A stretch of 64,000 nucleotides of DNA. Source: Leucobacter salsicius M1-8. Its GTDB lineage: Bacteria; Actinomycetota; Actinomycetes; Actinomycetales; Microbacteriaceae. Shown here one piece after another: positions 43,721-54,616 of this stretch. The DNA lies in contig NZ_AOCN01000007.1 of NCBI RefSeq assembly GCF_000350525.1, positions 62,001-126,000 of the forward strand, given 5' to 3'. The first letter of the stretch is position 1. Each line of letters starts with the position of its first letter. The translations under genes were made by a program, and so were the position numbers. Below the pieces are notes generated by a model, which did not search any database, was not told the origin of the DNA, and was given only the letters and a program-made list of their open reading frames with translations.

Positions 43721-44652
43721 ATGAGCACCCAGCAGGTTCCCGTCCCCCCGGTCCAGGCCCCGCGCACCACCGCCATCCAGGCGCCCGGCGGCGCCACCAC
43801 CGGCCGCCGCAGCAAGCGCTCCGACGGCTCGCGCCAGAAGCTCTCGGCGACACTCATCATCGGCCTCGTGCTGATCGGACTCGTCGCCGCCGCCGCGATC
43901 ATGTCGTTCATCTGGACCCCCTATGACCCGACGCAAGCGATGCCAGCTGACCGCCTGCAGGGGTCAAGCCCTGCGCACCTCATGGGCACCGACAAGTACG
44001 GCCGCGACGTGTTCTCGGCCATGCTCTACGGCGCACGCATCACCCTCTTCGTCGGTGTCATCTCGGTTGGCATTGCAATCCTCATCGGCACCCCGCTCGG
44101 CATCCTCGCCGGCATTCGCGGCGGCTGGATCGAAGAGGTCATCATGCGCACCTCAGACATCGCGCTCGCATTCCCCGCACTACTACTCGCGATCATGTTC
44201 TCGGCCGTGTTCGGTGCCTCAACGCTCACCGCGATGGTCGCGATCGGCATCGCCACCATCCCCGGGTTCGCCCGCGTGGCGCGATCCGGCACCCTGCAGG
44301 TCATGAGCACCGAATATATTCTCGCGGCCCGGGCCGCGAGCCAATCGAGATTCCGGATCGCACTGCGCCACGTGCTCCCCAACATCATCGGCATAGTGGT
44401 CGTGCAGTCCTCGGTGTCGTTTGCGCTCGCGGTGCTTGCGGAGGCGGGCCTGAGCTTCCTGGGCCTCGGCACACCCCCGCCCACCCCGTCGTGGGGACGC
44501 ATGCTGCAGGAGTCGCAGCAGTTCCTCGGCACCGAGCCGATGCTCGCCGTGTGGCCAGGCCTCGCGATCGCGATCGCCGTGATGGGCTTCAACCTCCTCG
44601 GGGACGGTCTGCGCGACCGCTTCGACCCCAAGCTGAACGGGAGCCGTAGCTA

Positions 44653-44653
<1 letters not shown>
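43721..44653 (+). CDS. ABC transporter permease, DppC/GsiD type
   Basis: A 310-residue permease partner. A disordered N-terminus of about 40 residues rich in Pro and Thr precedes helix 1. HLMGTDKYGRDVFSAMLYGARITL is the conserved DppC motif, EYILAARAASQSRFRIAL the EAA loop and LGTPPPTPSWGRML the hallmark after helix 5. Its stop shares one base with the start of the ATPase gene, so translation is coupled. Confidence 0.93.
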
Positions 44654-46419
<1,766 letters not shown>

Positions 46420-46441
46420 GTTTGCCCGGGCCTCACACCCC

Positions 46442-46522
46442 GTCATCCTGCGGGAGCTTGCGACTCGCAGGATCCACACCCACAACCTAGATTCTGCGAC
46501 TCGCTGGCTCGTGCAGAATGAC
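46442..46522. repeat. REP-like inverted pair (BIME-like element)
   Basis: Two 33-base imperfect palindromes, 46442-46474 and 46490-46522, are near-identical when one is reverse-complemented (GTCATyCTGC...TCGCAGrATC pattern). They are separated by 15 bases. The element lies between the ATPase and amidase genes and is organised like enterobacterial BIMEs. Confidence 0.75.
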
Positions 46523-46559
46523 AAGTTTTCAAGGTAGTCCACAGTAGAAAGAAGCGCAC

Positions 46560-47969
46560 ATGACCTCCGCCGCCTCGCCCCGCCTCGCAGACCTCGACGC
46601 CGCAGCCCTCACGGCGGGCTACGCGGCCGGCACGTTGACGCCGAGCGAGGTCGCCGAGGACGTCATCGCCCGCGTCGAGGCACGCGAGCCTGAGCTCAAC
46701 GCCTTCTACCTGTTCGACGCGGCCCAGGTGCGCGCCGACGCGGCGGCCTCGACCCAGCGTTGGGCGGCGGGCACGCAGCTGAGCGAGTTCGACGGGGTGC
46801 CCGTCACGGTGAAGGAGAACATCGCGCGGGCTGGCCAGCCGAAACCCTCGGGCACCGCGATCCCCAACCCGCCGGTACCCGCGCAGAACGCGCCCACGAC
46901 CGACCGGCTGCTCGAGGCCGGCGCGGTCATCATCGGCTCAACCACGATGCCCGACTGGGGCATGCTGTCATCGGGCGTCTCGAGCCTGCACGGCCTCACG
47001 CGCGGCGGCCTCAACCCCGCCCATACCTCTGGCGGATCGAGCGCCGGCGCCGGCGCCGCGGCGGCCGCGGGATATGGACCGTTCCACGTCGGCACCGACA
47101 TCGGCGGGTCGATCCGGCTCCCCGGGTCCTGGCAGGGACTCACCGCGCTGAAGCCGAGCGAGGGGCTCATCCCCCTCGACGTGCCCTACACGGGACGTGC
47201 GGCGGGCCCGCTGACCCGCACGGCGGCCGACGCGATCCGACTCATGTCGATCGTCGCGAGGCCCGACGCCCGCGACTATCTCACGCGCGCTTACCCCGCG
47301 ATGGACTGGTCGACCGAGCCCCTCTCCCCCGCGGGCATGCGGGTGGCGGTGCAGCTGGATGCCGGATCCGGAATCCCCGTGGAGCCCGAGACTCGTGCCG
47401 CGATCGAGCGGGCAGCTGCGCTCTTCGCCGAGGCCGGGGCCGAGGTCGTACCGCTCGCCCCGTTCATCGCGCCCGAGGTGCTCGACGGCATCGTCAACTA
47501 CTGGCGCAGTCGCTCGTGGGCCGACTACGAGGCACTCAGCGAGGCAGAGCGCGCAGTCGTGCTCCCGTTCATCGCCGAGTGGTGCGGCGCCGGGGCGTCA
47601 TTCACGGCGGCCGAGACCGTGCGTGGCCGCTCAATGATGGACGAGATGGCGCGCCTCACGCGGGCCGCGACCGAGCCGTTCGATCTCGTGTTGTCGCCGG
47701 TGACCCCCGTGGCCGCCTTCGCCGCCGAGGATCCGATGCCACTCACCGACCCGCTCGTCACGATGGGGCACATCTCATTCACCGCGCCCTACAACATGTC
47801 GGGGCAGCCCGCCGTGTCCGTGGGTGCGGGGATCCAGGCCGACGGCCGCACGATTGGGTTGCAGATCGCATCGCACATCGGCACGGACGACATGCTGTTG
47901 CGCGTGGCTGCGTGGTTCGAGACGGTACGCGGCGCTGAGGCTTCAGTGGATTGGTCGCTGCTGCCGTAG
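46560..47969 (+). CDS. amidase (amidase signature family)
   Basis: A 469-residue amide hydrolase. The Ser-cisSer-Lys triad is complete: Lys85 in VTVKENI, the cis-Ser in HTSGGSSAGAG (160/161) and the nucleophile Ser184 in GTDIGGSIRLP. It has no signal peptide and is cytoplasmic. AAAGAAG lies upstream of the ATG. Placed directly after the importer genes, it probably hydrolyses an amide, amino-acid conjugate or nitrile-derived amide brought in by the ABC system. The glutaminyl-tRNA amidotransferase subunit GatA is an alternative family member, but the context and sequence do not suit it. Confidence 0.92.
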   Translation: MTSAASPRLADLDAAALTAGYAAGTLTPSEVAEDVIARVEAREPELNAFYLFDAAQVRADAAASTQRWAAGTQLSEFDGVPVTVKENIARAGQPKPSGTAIPNPPVPAQNAPTTDRLLEAGAVIIGSTTMPDWGMLSSGVSSLHGLTRGGLNPAHTSGGSSAGAGAAAAAGYGPFHVGTDIGGSIRLPGSWQGLTALKPSEGLIPLDVPYTGRAAGPLTRTAADAIRLMSIVARPDARDYLTRAYPAMDWSTEPLSPAGMRVAVQLDAGSGIPVEPETRAAIERAAALFAEAGAEVVPLAPFIAPEVLDGIVNYWRSRSWADYEALSEAERAVVLPFIAEWCGAGASFTAAETVRGRSMMDEMARLTRAATEPFDLVLSPVTPVAAFAAEDPMPLTDPLVTMGHISFTAPYNMSGQPAVSVGAGIQADGRTIGLQIASHIGTDDMLLRVAAWFETVRGAEASVDWSLLP

Positions 47970-47984
47970 TACGCTCCCAGCACG

Positions 47985-48042
47985 CACTGGGGCCAACTGT
48001 GGGGATTATGGTCACGCATAATCCCCACCGTTGGCCCCAGTG
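47985..48042. terminator. bidirectional terminator between amidase and SDR genes
   Basis: Arms of 26 bases (47985-48010 and 48017-48042) with a single two-base internal mismatch and a six-base loop, in the 93-base gap between convergent genes. Confidence 0.85.
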
Positions 48043-48062
48043 GGTTGAGTACTGGGGTGCTG

Positions 48063-48863
48063 CTAGCTCGCGGGCGGCGTGTAGCGGCCGTCGATGGCGG
48101 TCCAACCGCCGTCGACGGTGAGCGTGGTGCCCGTCACAAAGGTCGACGCGTCTGACGCGAGGAAGACGACGGCCCCCGCGAGCTCGTCGGGGCGCGACCA
48201 ACGGCCCAGCGCGCTCTTCGACGCGTAGGCTCCGTACCACTCGGGATTTGCGGTGATCTGCGCGGTGAGCGGGGTCTCGACGACGCCCGGCGCCACGACA
48301 TTGACGCGTACGCCCGCGGCGCCGTACTCGGCCGCGCCTGTCTTCGCGAGCTGCACAAGGCCAGCCTTTGTCGCCGCGTAGACGCCCTGGCCGGGCTCAA
48401 CGACCTGCGCGCGAATCGACGCGAATCCGATGATTGAGCCACCACCGTTGGCTGCAAAGCGCGTGCCGAACTTGCGGATCAGCTGGAACGAGGCCCGCAG
48501 GTTGAGGTTCACGACCCGGTCGAACTCGTCCATCGAGTAGTCCTCCATGCGCTTGCGCACATTGGTCGCCGCCGTAAACACGAGCGACGAGGCATGGCCG
48601 AAGCGCTCCACCGCGTCGTCGATCGCAGCGTCGTCGAGCACGTTCATCTCGTAGGCTTCGGCCAAGCCGCCGGTGGCTTGAATCAGCTCGGTCGTGGCCT
48701 CGGCGGCCTCGAGCGAGTAGTCGGCGATGACCACGTGCGCGCCCTGGGCAGCGAGAGCCTGGGCCGACTCGCGGCCGATGCCACTGCCCGCCCCGATCAC
48801 CACGACGGTGCGATTGTCGAGGCGGAAGAGCTGGGTGTAGTCGATGGGTGCTGCGGCGTTCAT
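48063..48863 (-). CDS. SDR family NAD(P)-dependent oxidoreductase
   Basis: A 266-residue classical short-chain dehydrogenase. VVVIGAGSGIGRES is the cofactor loop, with Asp in VIADYS favouring NAD. FASIRAQVVEPGQGVYAATKAG carries the Ser, Tyr and Lys of the active site, and SDASTFVTGTTLTVDGGW closes the fold. It follows the aldehyde dehydrogenase gene by 45 bases on the same strand and probably oxidises the alcohol whose aldehyde that enzyme processes. GGAG lies about nine bases before ATG 48863. Confidence 0.9.
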   Translation of the reverse strand: MNAAAPIDYTQLFRLDNRTVVVIGAGSGIGRESAQALAAQGAHVVIADYSLEAAEATTELIQATGGLAEAYEMNVLDDAAIDDAVERFGHASSLVFTAATNVRKRMEDYSMDEFDRVVNLNLRASFQLIRKFGTRFAANGGGSIIGFASIRAQVVEPGQGVYAATKAGLVQLAKTGAAEYGAAGVRVNVVAPGVVETPLTAQITANPEWYGAYASKSALGRWSRPDELAGAVVFLASDASTFVTGTTLTVDGGWTAIDGRYTPPAS

Positions 48864-48908
48864 GCGGGTCTCCTAGAGAGTGGTACAGATCAGTCGTGAA
48901 TGCGCGCG

Positions 48909-50393
48909 TTAGCCGCGGGCGCGGGGCCGAATCATCGCCATGCGCGTCACCGTGAACTCTTCGATCGCGAAGCGGGGGCCCTCTCGGCCGATGCCCGAAT
49001 CCTTCACTCCGCCGTAGGGCATGATGTCGGAGCGGAAGCCCGGAATCTCGTTGACCACGACGCCGCCCACTTCGAGCCGGTCGATCGCGTCGAACGCGGC
49101 CTCAAGCGATGCCGTGTAGATCGCGGCCTGCAGGCCGTAGCGCGAGTCATTCACGAGGTCGATCGCCTCGTCCACCGAATCCACCACGGTGAGGCACACG
49201 ACCGGGCCGAAGATCTCCTCGCACCACACGTCGACGTCGGCGGGCACGTCTCCCAGCACCACGGGGCGCAGATTGGCGGCCTCGCCATCTCCTGGGCCCT
49301 CAGTGAGCAGTGTGGCGCCCGCGGCCAGGGCGCGATCGATCATGGCGCGGATCCGGATCCCGGATGCCTCATTGATTACGGGCGCGACGTTGGTTTCGAT
49401 GTTGCGCGGGTCACCGACGACGATCTCGGTCATGCGTTCGACGAGGCGCGCGGTGAAGGCCTCAGCGATGGGGCGTTCGAGTACGACGCGCTGCACCGAG
49501 ATGCAGGCCTGCCCGTTGGCGTAGAAACCGCCGCGCAGCACGGCGTCGACCGCGGCTTCGAGGTGGGCGTCGGCCGCGACGATGAAGCCGGTGTTCGAGC
49601 CGAGCTCAAGCACGGCCTTGCGGGGCGCGGCCTGCTGGGCGATGAGGTGGCCGATCTTGGCGGATCCCGTGAAGGAGACGACCTGGGCGCGTGGGTCGCG
49701 CACGAGCACCTCGCCGACCTCGGGGCCACCGTTGACGAGCTGCACCGCGGCCGCCGAGACGCCGTGGGCGGCCAGCGCTTCGCGGGTGATCGCGACGAGC
49801 TCGAGCGTCGCGAGCGGAGTGTTGGGGGCCGGCTTGATGATGACCGGGCAGCCCGCGGCGATCGCGGGCGCGAGCTTGTGGGTCGCGAGCAGCATGGGGT
49901 AGTTGAAGCCCGCGATGCCGACGACGACGCCCACGGGCTTGCGCGTGTAGTAACCGATCATGCCGCGGCCCTGCTCTTGCACGTCAAGCGGCACGGTCTC
50001 GCCGTGCATGTGCGAGACCTCTTCGGCCGTGGCCTGAAGCGTTACGATCGTGCGGTTCACCTCGACGCGGCAGTCCGCGCGGGGTTTGCCGGTTTCGAGC
50101 ACGAGAAGATCTTCGAGACGCTGAGCTTCCTCGCGCACGCGGTCGTGGATCGCGACGATGATCGAGCGGCGCTCGGCGGTCGTGAGCGCCGCGACTTCCT
50201 TGCGCACGGCCTCGGCCGCGTCCATGGCGTCGCGGGAGTCGGCTGCGTTCGACACGGGGGCCTGGGCGACGACGCTGCCGTCGAACGGGAACACGATGTC
50301 GCTCGCCTCTTCGAGGGTGCGCCAGGCGTCACCGATCGGGAGCGAGCGCGCGGGTGCGAGCAGGGGCGCGAGTGAATTGTGCGCGTGTGACAT
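48909..50393 (-). CDS. NAD(P)-dependent aldehyde dehydrogenase
   Basis: A 494-residue aldehyde dehydrogenase. Conserved residues are Asn164 (GFNYP), Glu263 (VLELGSN) and the nucleophile Cys297 (NGQACISVQR); VNEIPGFRSDIMPYGGVKDSGIGREG is the typical C-terminal stretch. The sequence (HGETVPLD, FRSDIMPYGG) is nearest the lactaldehyde/phosphonoacetaldehyde/succinate-semialdehyde branch. ATG 50393 has GGGGAG nine bases upstream and is preferred to the frame reaching 50426, which would overlie the operator TGGTCTTACCA. It forms an operon with the SDR gene. Confidence 0.92.
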   Translation of the reverse strand: MSHAHNSLAPLLAPARSLPIGDAWRTLEEASDIVFPFDGSVVAQAPVSNAADSRDAMDAAEAVRKEVAALTTAERRSIIVAIHDRVREEAQRLEDLLVLETGKPRADCRVEVNRTIVTLQATAEEVSHMHGETVPLDVQEQGRGMIGYYTRKPVGVVVGIAGFNYPMLLATHKLAPAIAAGCPVIIKPAPNTPLATLELVAITREALAAHGVSAAAVQLVNGGPEVGEVLVRDPRAQVVSFTGSAKIGHLIAQQAAPRKAVLELGSNTGFIVAADAHLEAAVDAVLRGGFYANGQACISVQRVVLERPIAEAFTARLVERMTEIVVGDPRNIETNVAPVINEASGIRIRAMIDRALAAGATLLTEGPGDGEAANLRPVVLGDVPADVDVWCEEIFGPVVCLTVVDSVDEAIDLVNDSRYGLQAAIYTASLEAAFDAIDRLEVGGVVVNEIPGFRSDIMPYGGVKDSGIGREGPRFAIEEFTVTRMAMIRPRARG

Positions 50394-50415
50394 GGTGTGA
50401 TTCTCCCCACTGAGT

Positions 50416-50426
50416 GGTCTTACCAT
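50416..50426. promoter_or_regulatory. perfect FCD/GntR operator between aldehyde dehydrogenase and LeuB-like genes
   Basis: TGGTCTTACCA is the exact reverse complement of the PdhR core TGGTAAGACCA and one base from the site at 40893. It sits 23 bases before the aldehyde dehydrogenase start and 82 bases before the divergent dehydrogenase, so it can control both. Confidence 0.65.
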
Positions 50427-50507
50427 CTAACATAGATCACCACAGGGAAGTTTTCCAACAGACTCGATTGATCCGCGCCCCGCCGCGCCCGCGAAAGGAT
50501 CCACCCC

Positions 50508-51641
50508 ATGAGCACCAACTACGCCATCGCAGTTCTCCCCGGCGACGGGATCGGCCCCGAGATCATTCAGGGTGCGCTCGACGTACTCGACGCGGCCGAG
50601 GCGCGCTTCGGATTCACGACCACTCGCAACGAGGTCGCTGCGGGTGCCAACCACTACCTCGCGACCGGCGAACTGTTTGACGCGGTCGAGTCCGAATTGC
50701 GCGGCGCCGATGCCGTACTCTTCGGTTCCATGGGCGACCCCCGCGTCACCCCGGGCATCCTCGAGCGCGGCTTCATCCTCGAGATGCGCCAGCGCTTCGC
50801 ACAGGCCGCGAACGTGCGCCCCGTGCGCCTCTACCCGGGCGTCCCAACACCCATCGCCGGCCTCACCCCCGAGCGCTGCGAGATGGTGATCGTGCGCGAG
50901 AACACTGAGGGCGCCTACGTCGGCCAAGGATCGACCGTGCACGGCGGCACCACGAACGCAGTCGCCATGCAGGAGTCGCTCAACACCTACGCGGGCATCG
51001 AGCGCGTCGTCGACTTCGCGTTTCGCCTCGCGGTCGGCCGCCGCAAGAAGCTGACACTGTGCCACAAGACGAACATCCTCGTCGCGGCGGGCCAGCTGTG
51101 GCAGCAGGTCGTCGCCGAGGTTGGAGCCCGCTACCCCGAGGTCGAGACCGACTACGTACACGTGGACGCCATGTGCTTCCACCTGCCACTCACGCCCGAG
51201 CGCTTCGACGTGGTCGTCACCGACAATCTGTTCGGTGACATCATCACCGACCTGGGCGCGGTCATTCAGGGCGGCCTGGGCGTTGCGACCAGCGCGAACC
51301 TGAATCTCGACGGCTCGGCCCCGAGCATGTTCGAGGCAATCCACGGTTCGGCCCCCGATATTGCGGGCACGGGTGCAGCCAACCCTGCGGGAGCGATCCT
51401 GTCGCTCGCACTGATGCTCGGACACCTGGGCGAGGGCGAGGCGGCGCGCGCCGTCGAGGCCGCGACCGTCGAGGTCATCGGCGGCATGGAGGCACTCGCG
51501 GGCCCGGGCATGGGCATGAACACTGCCGAGGTCGGGCGCCGGATCGCCGAGATCGTGCGCGCGGGCAACGCCAATGAGGCACTCGTACCCGACTCGCTGC
51601 TCGGCACCCTGGCGGCGCTGCCCGCGTCGCGCCGCGTCTAG
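50508..51641 (+). CDS. isocitrate/isopropylmalate dehydrogenase family protein (LeuB-like, catabolic context)
   Basis: A 377-residue beta-decarboxylating dehydrogenase. LPGDGIGPEI, RENTEGAYVGQG (catalytic Tyr), CHKTNIL (catalytic Lys) and DNLFGDIITDLGA (metal Asp) are intact. HGSAPDIAGTGAANP is the NAD-binding loop with the pattern of isopropylmalate/tartrate dehydrogenases. It could be the biosynthetic LeuB, but no other leucine gene is near. It shares an operator with the aldehyde dehydrogenase, so oxidation of a 2-hydroxy (tartrate- or malate-like) acid formed in the catabolic island is more likely. It starts at ATG 50508 with AAAGGA upstream. Confidence 0.88.
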   Translation: MSTNYAIAVLPGDGIGPEIIQGALDVLDAAEARFGFTTTRNEVAAGANHYLATGELFDAVESELRGADAVLFGSMGDPRVTPGILERGFILEMRQRFAQAANVRPVRLYPGVPTPIAGLTPERCEMVIVRENTEGAYVGQGSTVHGGTTNAVAMQESLNTYAGIERVVDFAFRLAVGRRKKLTLCHKTNILVAAGQLWQQVVAEVGARYPEVETDYVHVDAMCFHLPLTPERFDVVVTDNLFGDIITDLGAVIQGGLGVATSANLNLDGSAPSMFEAIHGSAPDIAGTGAANPAGAILSLALMLGHLGEGEAARAVEAATVEVIGGMEALAGPGMGMNTAEVGRRIAEIVRAGNANEALVPDSLLGTLAALPASRRV

Positions 51642-51664
51642 CCCCGCAGGCGAAGCCCAGATCG

Positions 51665-51734
51665 GCATCACTCACTCCGGCAGATTGATAATCTCCGGAT
51701 CTTCAGAGCGAAAGTCTTCCGAAGTGAGTGATGC
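51665..51734 (+). terminator. long inverted repeat after the LeuB-like gene
   Basis: Sixteen-base arms with one mismatch (51665-51680 and 51719-51734) around a 38-base loop that can fold further. It lies 24 bases past the stop and is probably a terminator. Confidence 0.55.
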
Positions 51735-51989
51735 TGCCGGGGTTCGTGAATCCGCCGGGGCTGGCGCCACGGCCATTCCGGTTTCCCACAGGCAGCAACC
51801 AGCTAAACCCCTGGTCGGATCCGCGAGCCTAGCTTTCCTCCCCAAGTAGGGCTAAGGTGACGGGTGACCGTTGACAATGGCGTCCTCGGTCCCTTTCCCT
51901 AAATTTCTGAGCCGGCCTGCTGATCCGGCTTTCTGCACTCCAATGCCCGTCGCACCGAGGCTACTTGCCCGCGACGGCCTCGATTTTCC
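51735..51989. other. non-coding remainder of a 348-base convergent intergenic region
   Basis: No plausible gene, tRNA or repeat was recognised here. A seven-base inverted pair CCTCGGT / ACCGAGG is 60 bases apart and a lone TTGACA occurs at 51871 without a convincing -10 box. Confidence 0.6.
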
Positions 51990-53237
51990 CTAGTACTCCT
52001 CGAGCAGCGCGGTGGCGTACATCGGCCGTGCAGCATCGGCGCTCGGTGGGTGGAACAGGCTCGCGGTCGCGTCGCGGTAGACGCGTCCCATTTCGTTGCG
52101 ATTGCCGAAGCCGGATCCGCCCGTGCACACGAGCCCTACCTCGGCGCACTGCCGTGCCGCGTCGCCCGCAGAGATGCGCGCTGCTACAAGCAAGAGCGGC
52201 CAACGCGCCCCGTGGTCATTGAGCTCATCGAGGTCGCGGGCACACATCTCCAGCTGTGCGGGCACCGCCAGGAACGCGCGATGGGCGTCAGCCAAGCGTG
52301 CGCGCAATTCAGGGTTCTCAGCAAGCGTCGTGCCGCTCTTGGCCGAGCGGCGCAAGTGGAGACCTTCGGCCCCGAGCTCGAGGGCACGCCACGCCACGCC
52401 AGCGTAGACCGAGCCGACGAGCAGCTGGAAGCAGCTCGTGATGGCGAACACGAGGAGGTCGGGCGTGCGCCCAGGCGCTAGCGTACGAGCTACGCGTTCG
52501 GGTCGCACGCGCACACCGTTCAACCGAGTGGTGCGGCTGTGGGAGGCGCGCATGCCGAGCACGTCCCAGTCGGCTCCGACGACGACGGTCCCGTCGTGCG
52601 TCGCGATTTCGGCAAGCTCCGAGCCGTCTCCAGTCGGCGGCTGAACGGCGCTCGAGGGCCGCTCCACGAAGCCGTAGACCAACTGTTCGCGATCCGGATC
52701 GCTCGCATCCAGTCCGTGCACAATGAGTCGCGTCCACACCGGAGACAGTGACGTGAAGATCTTGGTGCCCGTGAACAGGTAGCCGCCGTCGGCCTGCGGT
52801 TCGGCGCGCGTGCGCGATCCCTGCAATACCCAGTCATTGGCGGGCTCGCTGATGCCAAAGGCGAAGATTTCGCCCGCCTGGGCCTCCTCGAGCACGTAGT
52901 CGAGGGAGTTGTCGCCGCGATCCCGCATGACTCGCACGACGCCCGTGCACACCAGGTGCATGTTGATAGCGAGGGCGGTGGCCGGGGCCGCGGTCGCCAG
53001 GCGCTGTTGCAGGCGCGACACCTCCGCCAGGCTCAGGCCCGGGCCACCGAACTCGGCCGGAACGAGACAGGCGAGGTATCCCTGCGAGCGCAGATCCTCA
53101 ATGTCCTCGGCACAGAACTGGTTGTCGCGGTCATACGCGTGAGCGCGATCGCGGAAGCGCGCGAGCAGCCAGTTCGGCAGAAACTGCTCTTCGAGCTGGG
53201 CCTGTCGTGCTTCACGGTGCTGTGGTTTCGCGGTCAT
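51990..53237 (-). CDS. acyl-CoA-dehydrogenase-fold flavoprotein without the usual catalytic glutamate
   Basis: A 415-residue protein of the acyl-CoA dehydrogenase superfamily: helical N-terminus (LVPAEFGGPGLSLAEV), the flavin loop FAFGISEPAND (in place of FALTEP..GSD), a middle beta domain (GYLFTGTKIFTSLSP) and a C-terminal helical bundle. The C-terminal position that normally carries YEGT reads YRDATASLFHPP, and no Glu is seen at the alternative isovaleryl-CoA dehydrogenase position, so classical alpha-beta desaturation is doubtful. Flavin monooxygenases of the same fold (DszC-like group D) also lack it. It overlaps the ketosynthase gene by four bases and is the last gene of the triad. Confidence 0.8.
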   Translation of the reverse strand: MTAKPQHREARQAQLEEQFLPNWLLARFRDRAHAYDRDNQFCAEDIEDLRSQGYLACLVPAEFGGPGLSLAEVSRLQQRLATAAPATALAINMHLVCTGVVRVMRDRGDNSLDYVLEEAQAGEIFAFGISEPANDWVLQGSRTRAEPQADGGYLFTGTKIFTSLSPVWTRLIVHGLDASDPDREQLVYGFVERPSSAVQPPTGDGSELAEIATHDGTVVVGADWDVLGMRASHSRTTRLNGVRVRPERVARTLAPGRTPDLLVFAITSCFQLLVGSVYAGVAWRALELGAEGLHLRRSAKSGTTLAENPELRARLADAHRAFLAVPAQLEMCARDLDELNDHGARWPLLLVAARISAGDAARQCAEVGLVCTGGSGFGNRNEMGRVYRDATASLFHPPSADAARPMYATALLEEY

Positions 53238-54616
53238 GCTGAGTTCTCCTTCGCGGCACGGTGCTTCTCAGAAACACGGCGCACTTCAATGCCGTTGTGT
53301 CCTTTAGCCATACTGTCCTCACGCCACTCACGCAGCAGCACGGCCCCGTTGTGCCCGCCGAACCCGAACGAGGTCGAGAGCACGGTCGGTCGCTCGTGCG
53401 CTTCCGCGAGCGCACGAGCTTGCCCGCTCACGAAGTTCCAGCCGGGCTCCGCGGGGGTATCGAGGTTGATGGTGGGAGGCATTGCGCCGTCGCGCAGCAC
53501 CATCACCGAAATGAGCGCTTCGACGACGCCGGCCGCGCCGAGCAGGTGTCCCGTGCTCGACTTTGTGGCACTAATTGGGATCTCTCGCGCACGCTCCCCG
53601 AGCGCGGCTTCGAACGCGCGCAGTTCGGCTGCGTCTCCGGCGGGGGTACCGGTGCCGTGGGCGTTGATGTGGTCAATGTCTACCGGAGCAACCTCGGCAT
53701 CGGCGAGGCACGCCGCGATGGCCTGCGCCGCTCCCCGCCCTTCGGGGTGCGGGGCGGTTGGATGATGCGCGTCGCTCGAGGCGCCGAACCCGGCGAGCTC
53801 GGCAAGCACGCGCGCCCCGCGTTGGCGCGCACTCGAGGCCGATTCGACAAGGATCGCGGCCGCGCCCTGGCTCATCACGAAGCCCGCGCGGTCCCGGTCA
53901 AACGGGCGCGACGCGGCAGCGGGCCTATCTTCAAAACCTGCGGCGAGCGCCCGCAGGTTCGCGTTCGACGCCAGGTTCACGGGGTTGAGGCAGTCCTCCA
54001 TCCCCACGACGAGCACGGCGTCGGCGTAGCCGTGGCGAATGCGCCGCAGCGCCTCTCCCAGACCGATCGCTCCGCTCGCGCACGTCGCAGAAACCCCCTG
54101 CGCGGGTCCCTGAAATCCATACCGCTGGCTGATGAGCGCCGCGGCCGAGTCGGGGGCTCCGTGCATGGAAAGAGTGAGCGGAACGGCCCGCGGGCCGCTG
54201 GCATCGAGCGCCCGGGTCGCTGCCTGTATCGCGTCAATGGGGCCGGATCCGGTGGCCGCAATCACCGCGATCCGCTGCAGGTCGAGGTTCGAGGCAGTAC
54301 CGAATTCAGCGGGCACCCCTTCAGCTTGCTCAAGTGGCTGCGCAATACCTGCTTGGGTGAGCGCCTCGTCTGCGGCTGCAATAGCCCACTGTTGCACTGG
54401 ACTGATGCGGCGAGCGAGCTGCGCGCCAACCTGCGATGCACCGTCAAAGCCTCGGATCTGCCCGCCGATGCGCACGGCAAGATCGGCGAACTGTGCGCCA
54501 TCAAGTTCGGTGATGGCACTATGCCCCTCGCGCACCGCTGACCACAGGGATTCGGCGCTCTGGCCGCTCGGAGTGATGGCGCCGAGGCCGGTGATGACCA
54601 CCCGCTCGCCGTTCAC
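53234..54616 (-). CDS. beta-ketoacyl synthase (FabF-like), stand-alone
   Basis: A 460-residue condensing enzyme. The active-site triad is intact: Cys179 in SATCASGAIG, His320 in NAHGTGTPAGD and His357 in TKSSTGHLLGAAG; the end has FGFGGHNGAVLL. It is of the FabF type that elongates carrier-protein-bound acyl chains by decarboxylative condensation. The primary FabF normally sits with fabD-acpP, which are absent here, so this is a specialised copy. It overlaps the AMP-ligase gene upstream and the flavoprotein downstream by four bases each. GTG or ATG at 54616 overlaps the ligase stop. Confidence 0.9.
   Translation of the reverse strand: MNGERVVITGLGAITPSGQSAESLWSAVREGHSAITELDGAQFADLAVRIGGQIRGFDGASQVGAQLARRISPVQQWAIAAADEALTQAGIAQPLEQAEGVPAEFGTASNLDLQRIAVIAATGSGPIDAIQAATRALDASGPRAVPLTLSMHGAPDSAAALISQRYGFQGPAQGVSATCASGAIGLGEALRRIRHGYADAVLVVGMEDCLNPVNLASNANLRALAAGFEDRPAAASRPFDRDRAGFVMSQGAAAILVESASSARQRGARVLAELAGFGASSDAHHPTAPHPEGRGAAQAIAACLADAEVAPVDIDHINAHGTGTPAGDAAELRAFEAALGERAREIPISATKSSTGHLLGAAGVVEALISVMVLRDGAMPPTINLDTPAEPGWNFVSGQARALAEAHERPTVLSTSFGFGGHNGAVLLREWREDSMAKGHNGIEVRRVSEKHRAAKENSA

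Noticed and set aside
48900-50375. Long plus-strand frame opposite the aldehyde dehydrogenase
   Set aside because: Composition is a mirror of the real gene; no domain seen.
50508-51641. Biosynthetic leuB
   Set aside because: No leucine genes nearby and it shares an FCD-type operator with an aldehyde dehydrogenase; left as LeuB-like without a symbol.
51734-51760. tRNA T-arm-like sequence GGGGTTCGTGAATCC
   Set aside because: No acceptor, D or anticodon arms can be built around it and the loop length is wrong.
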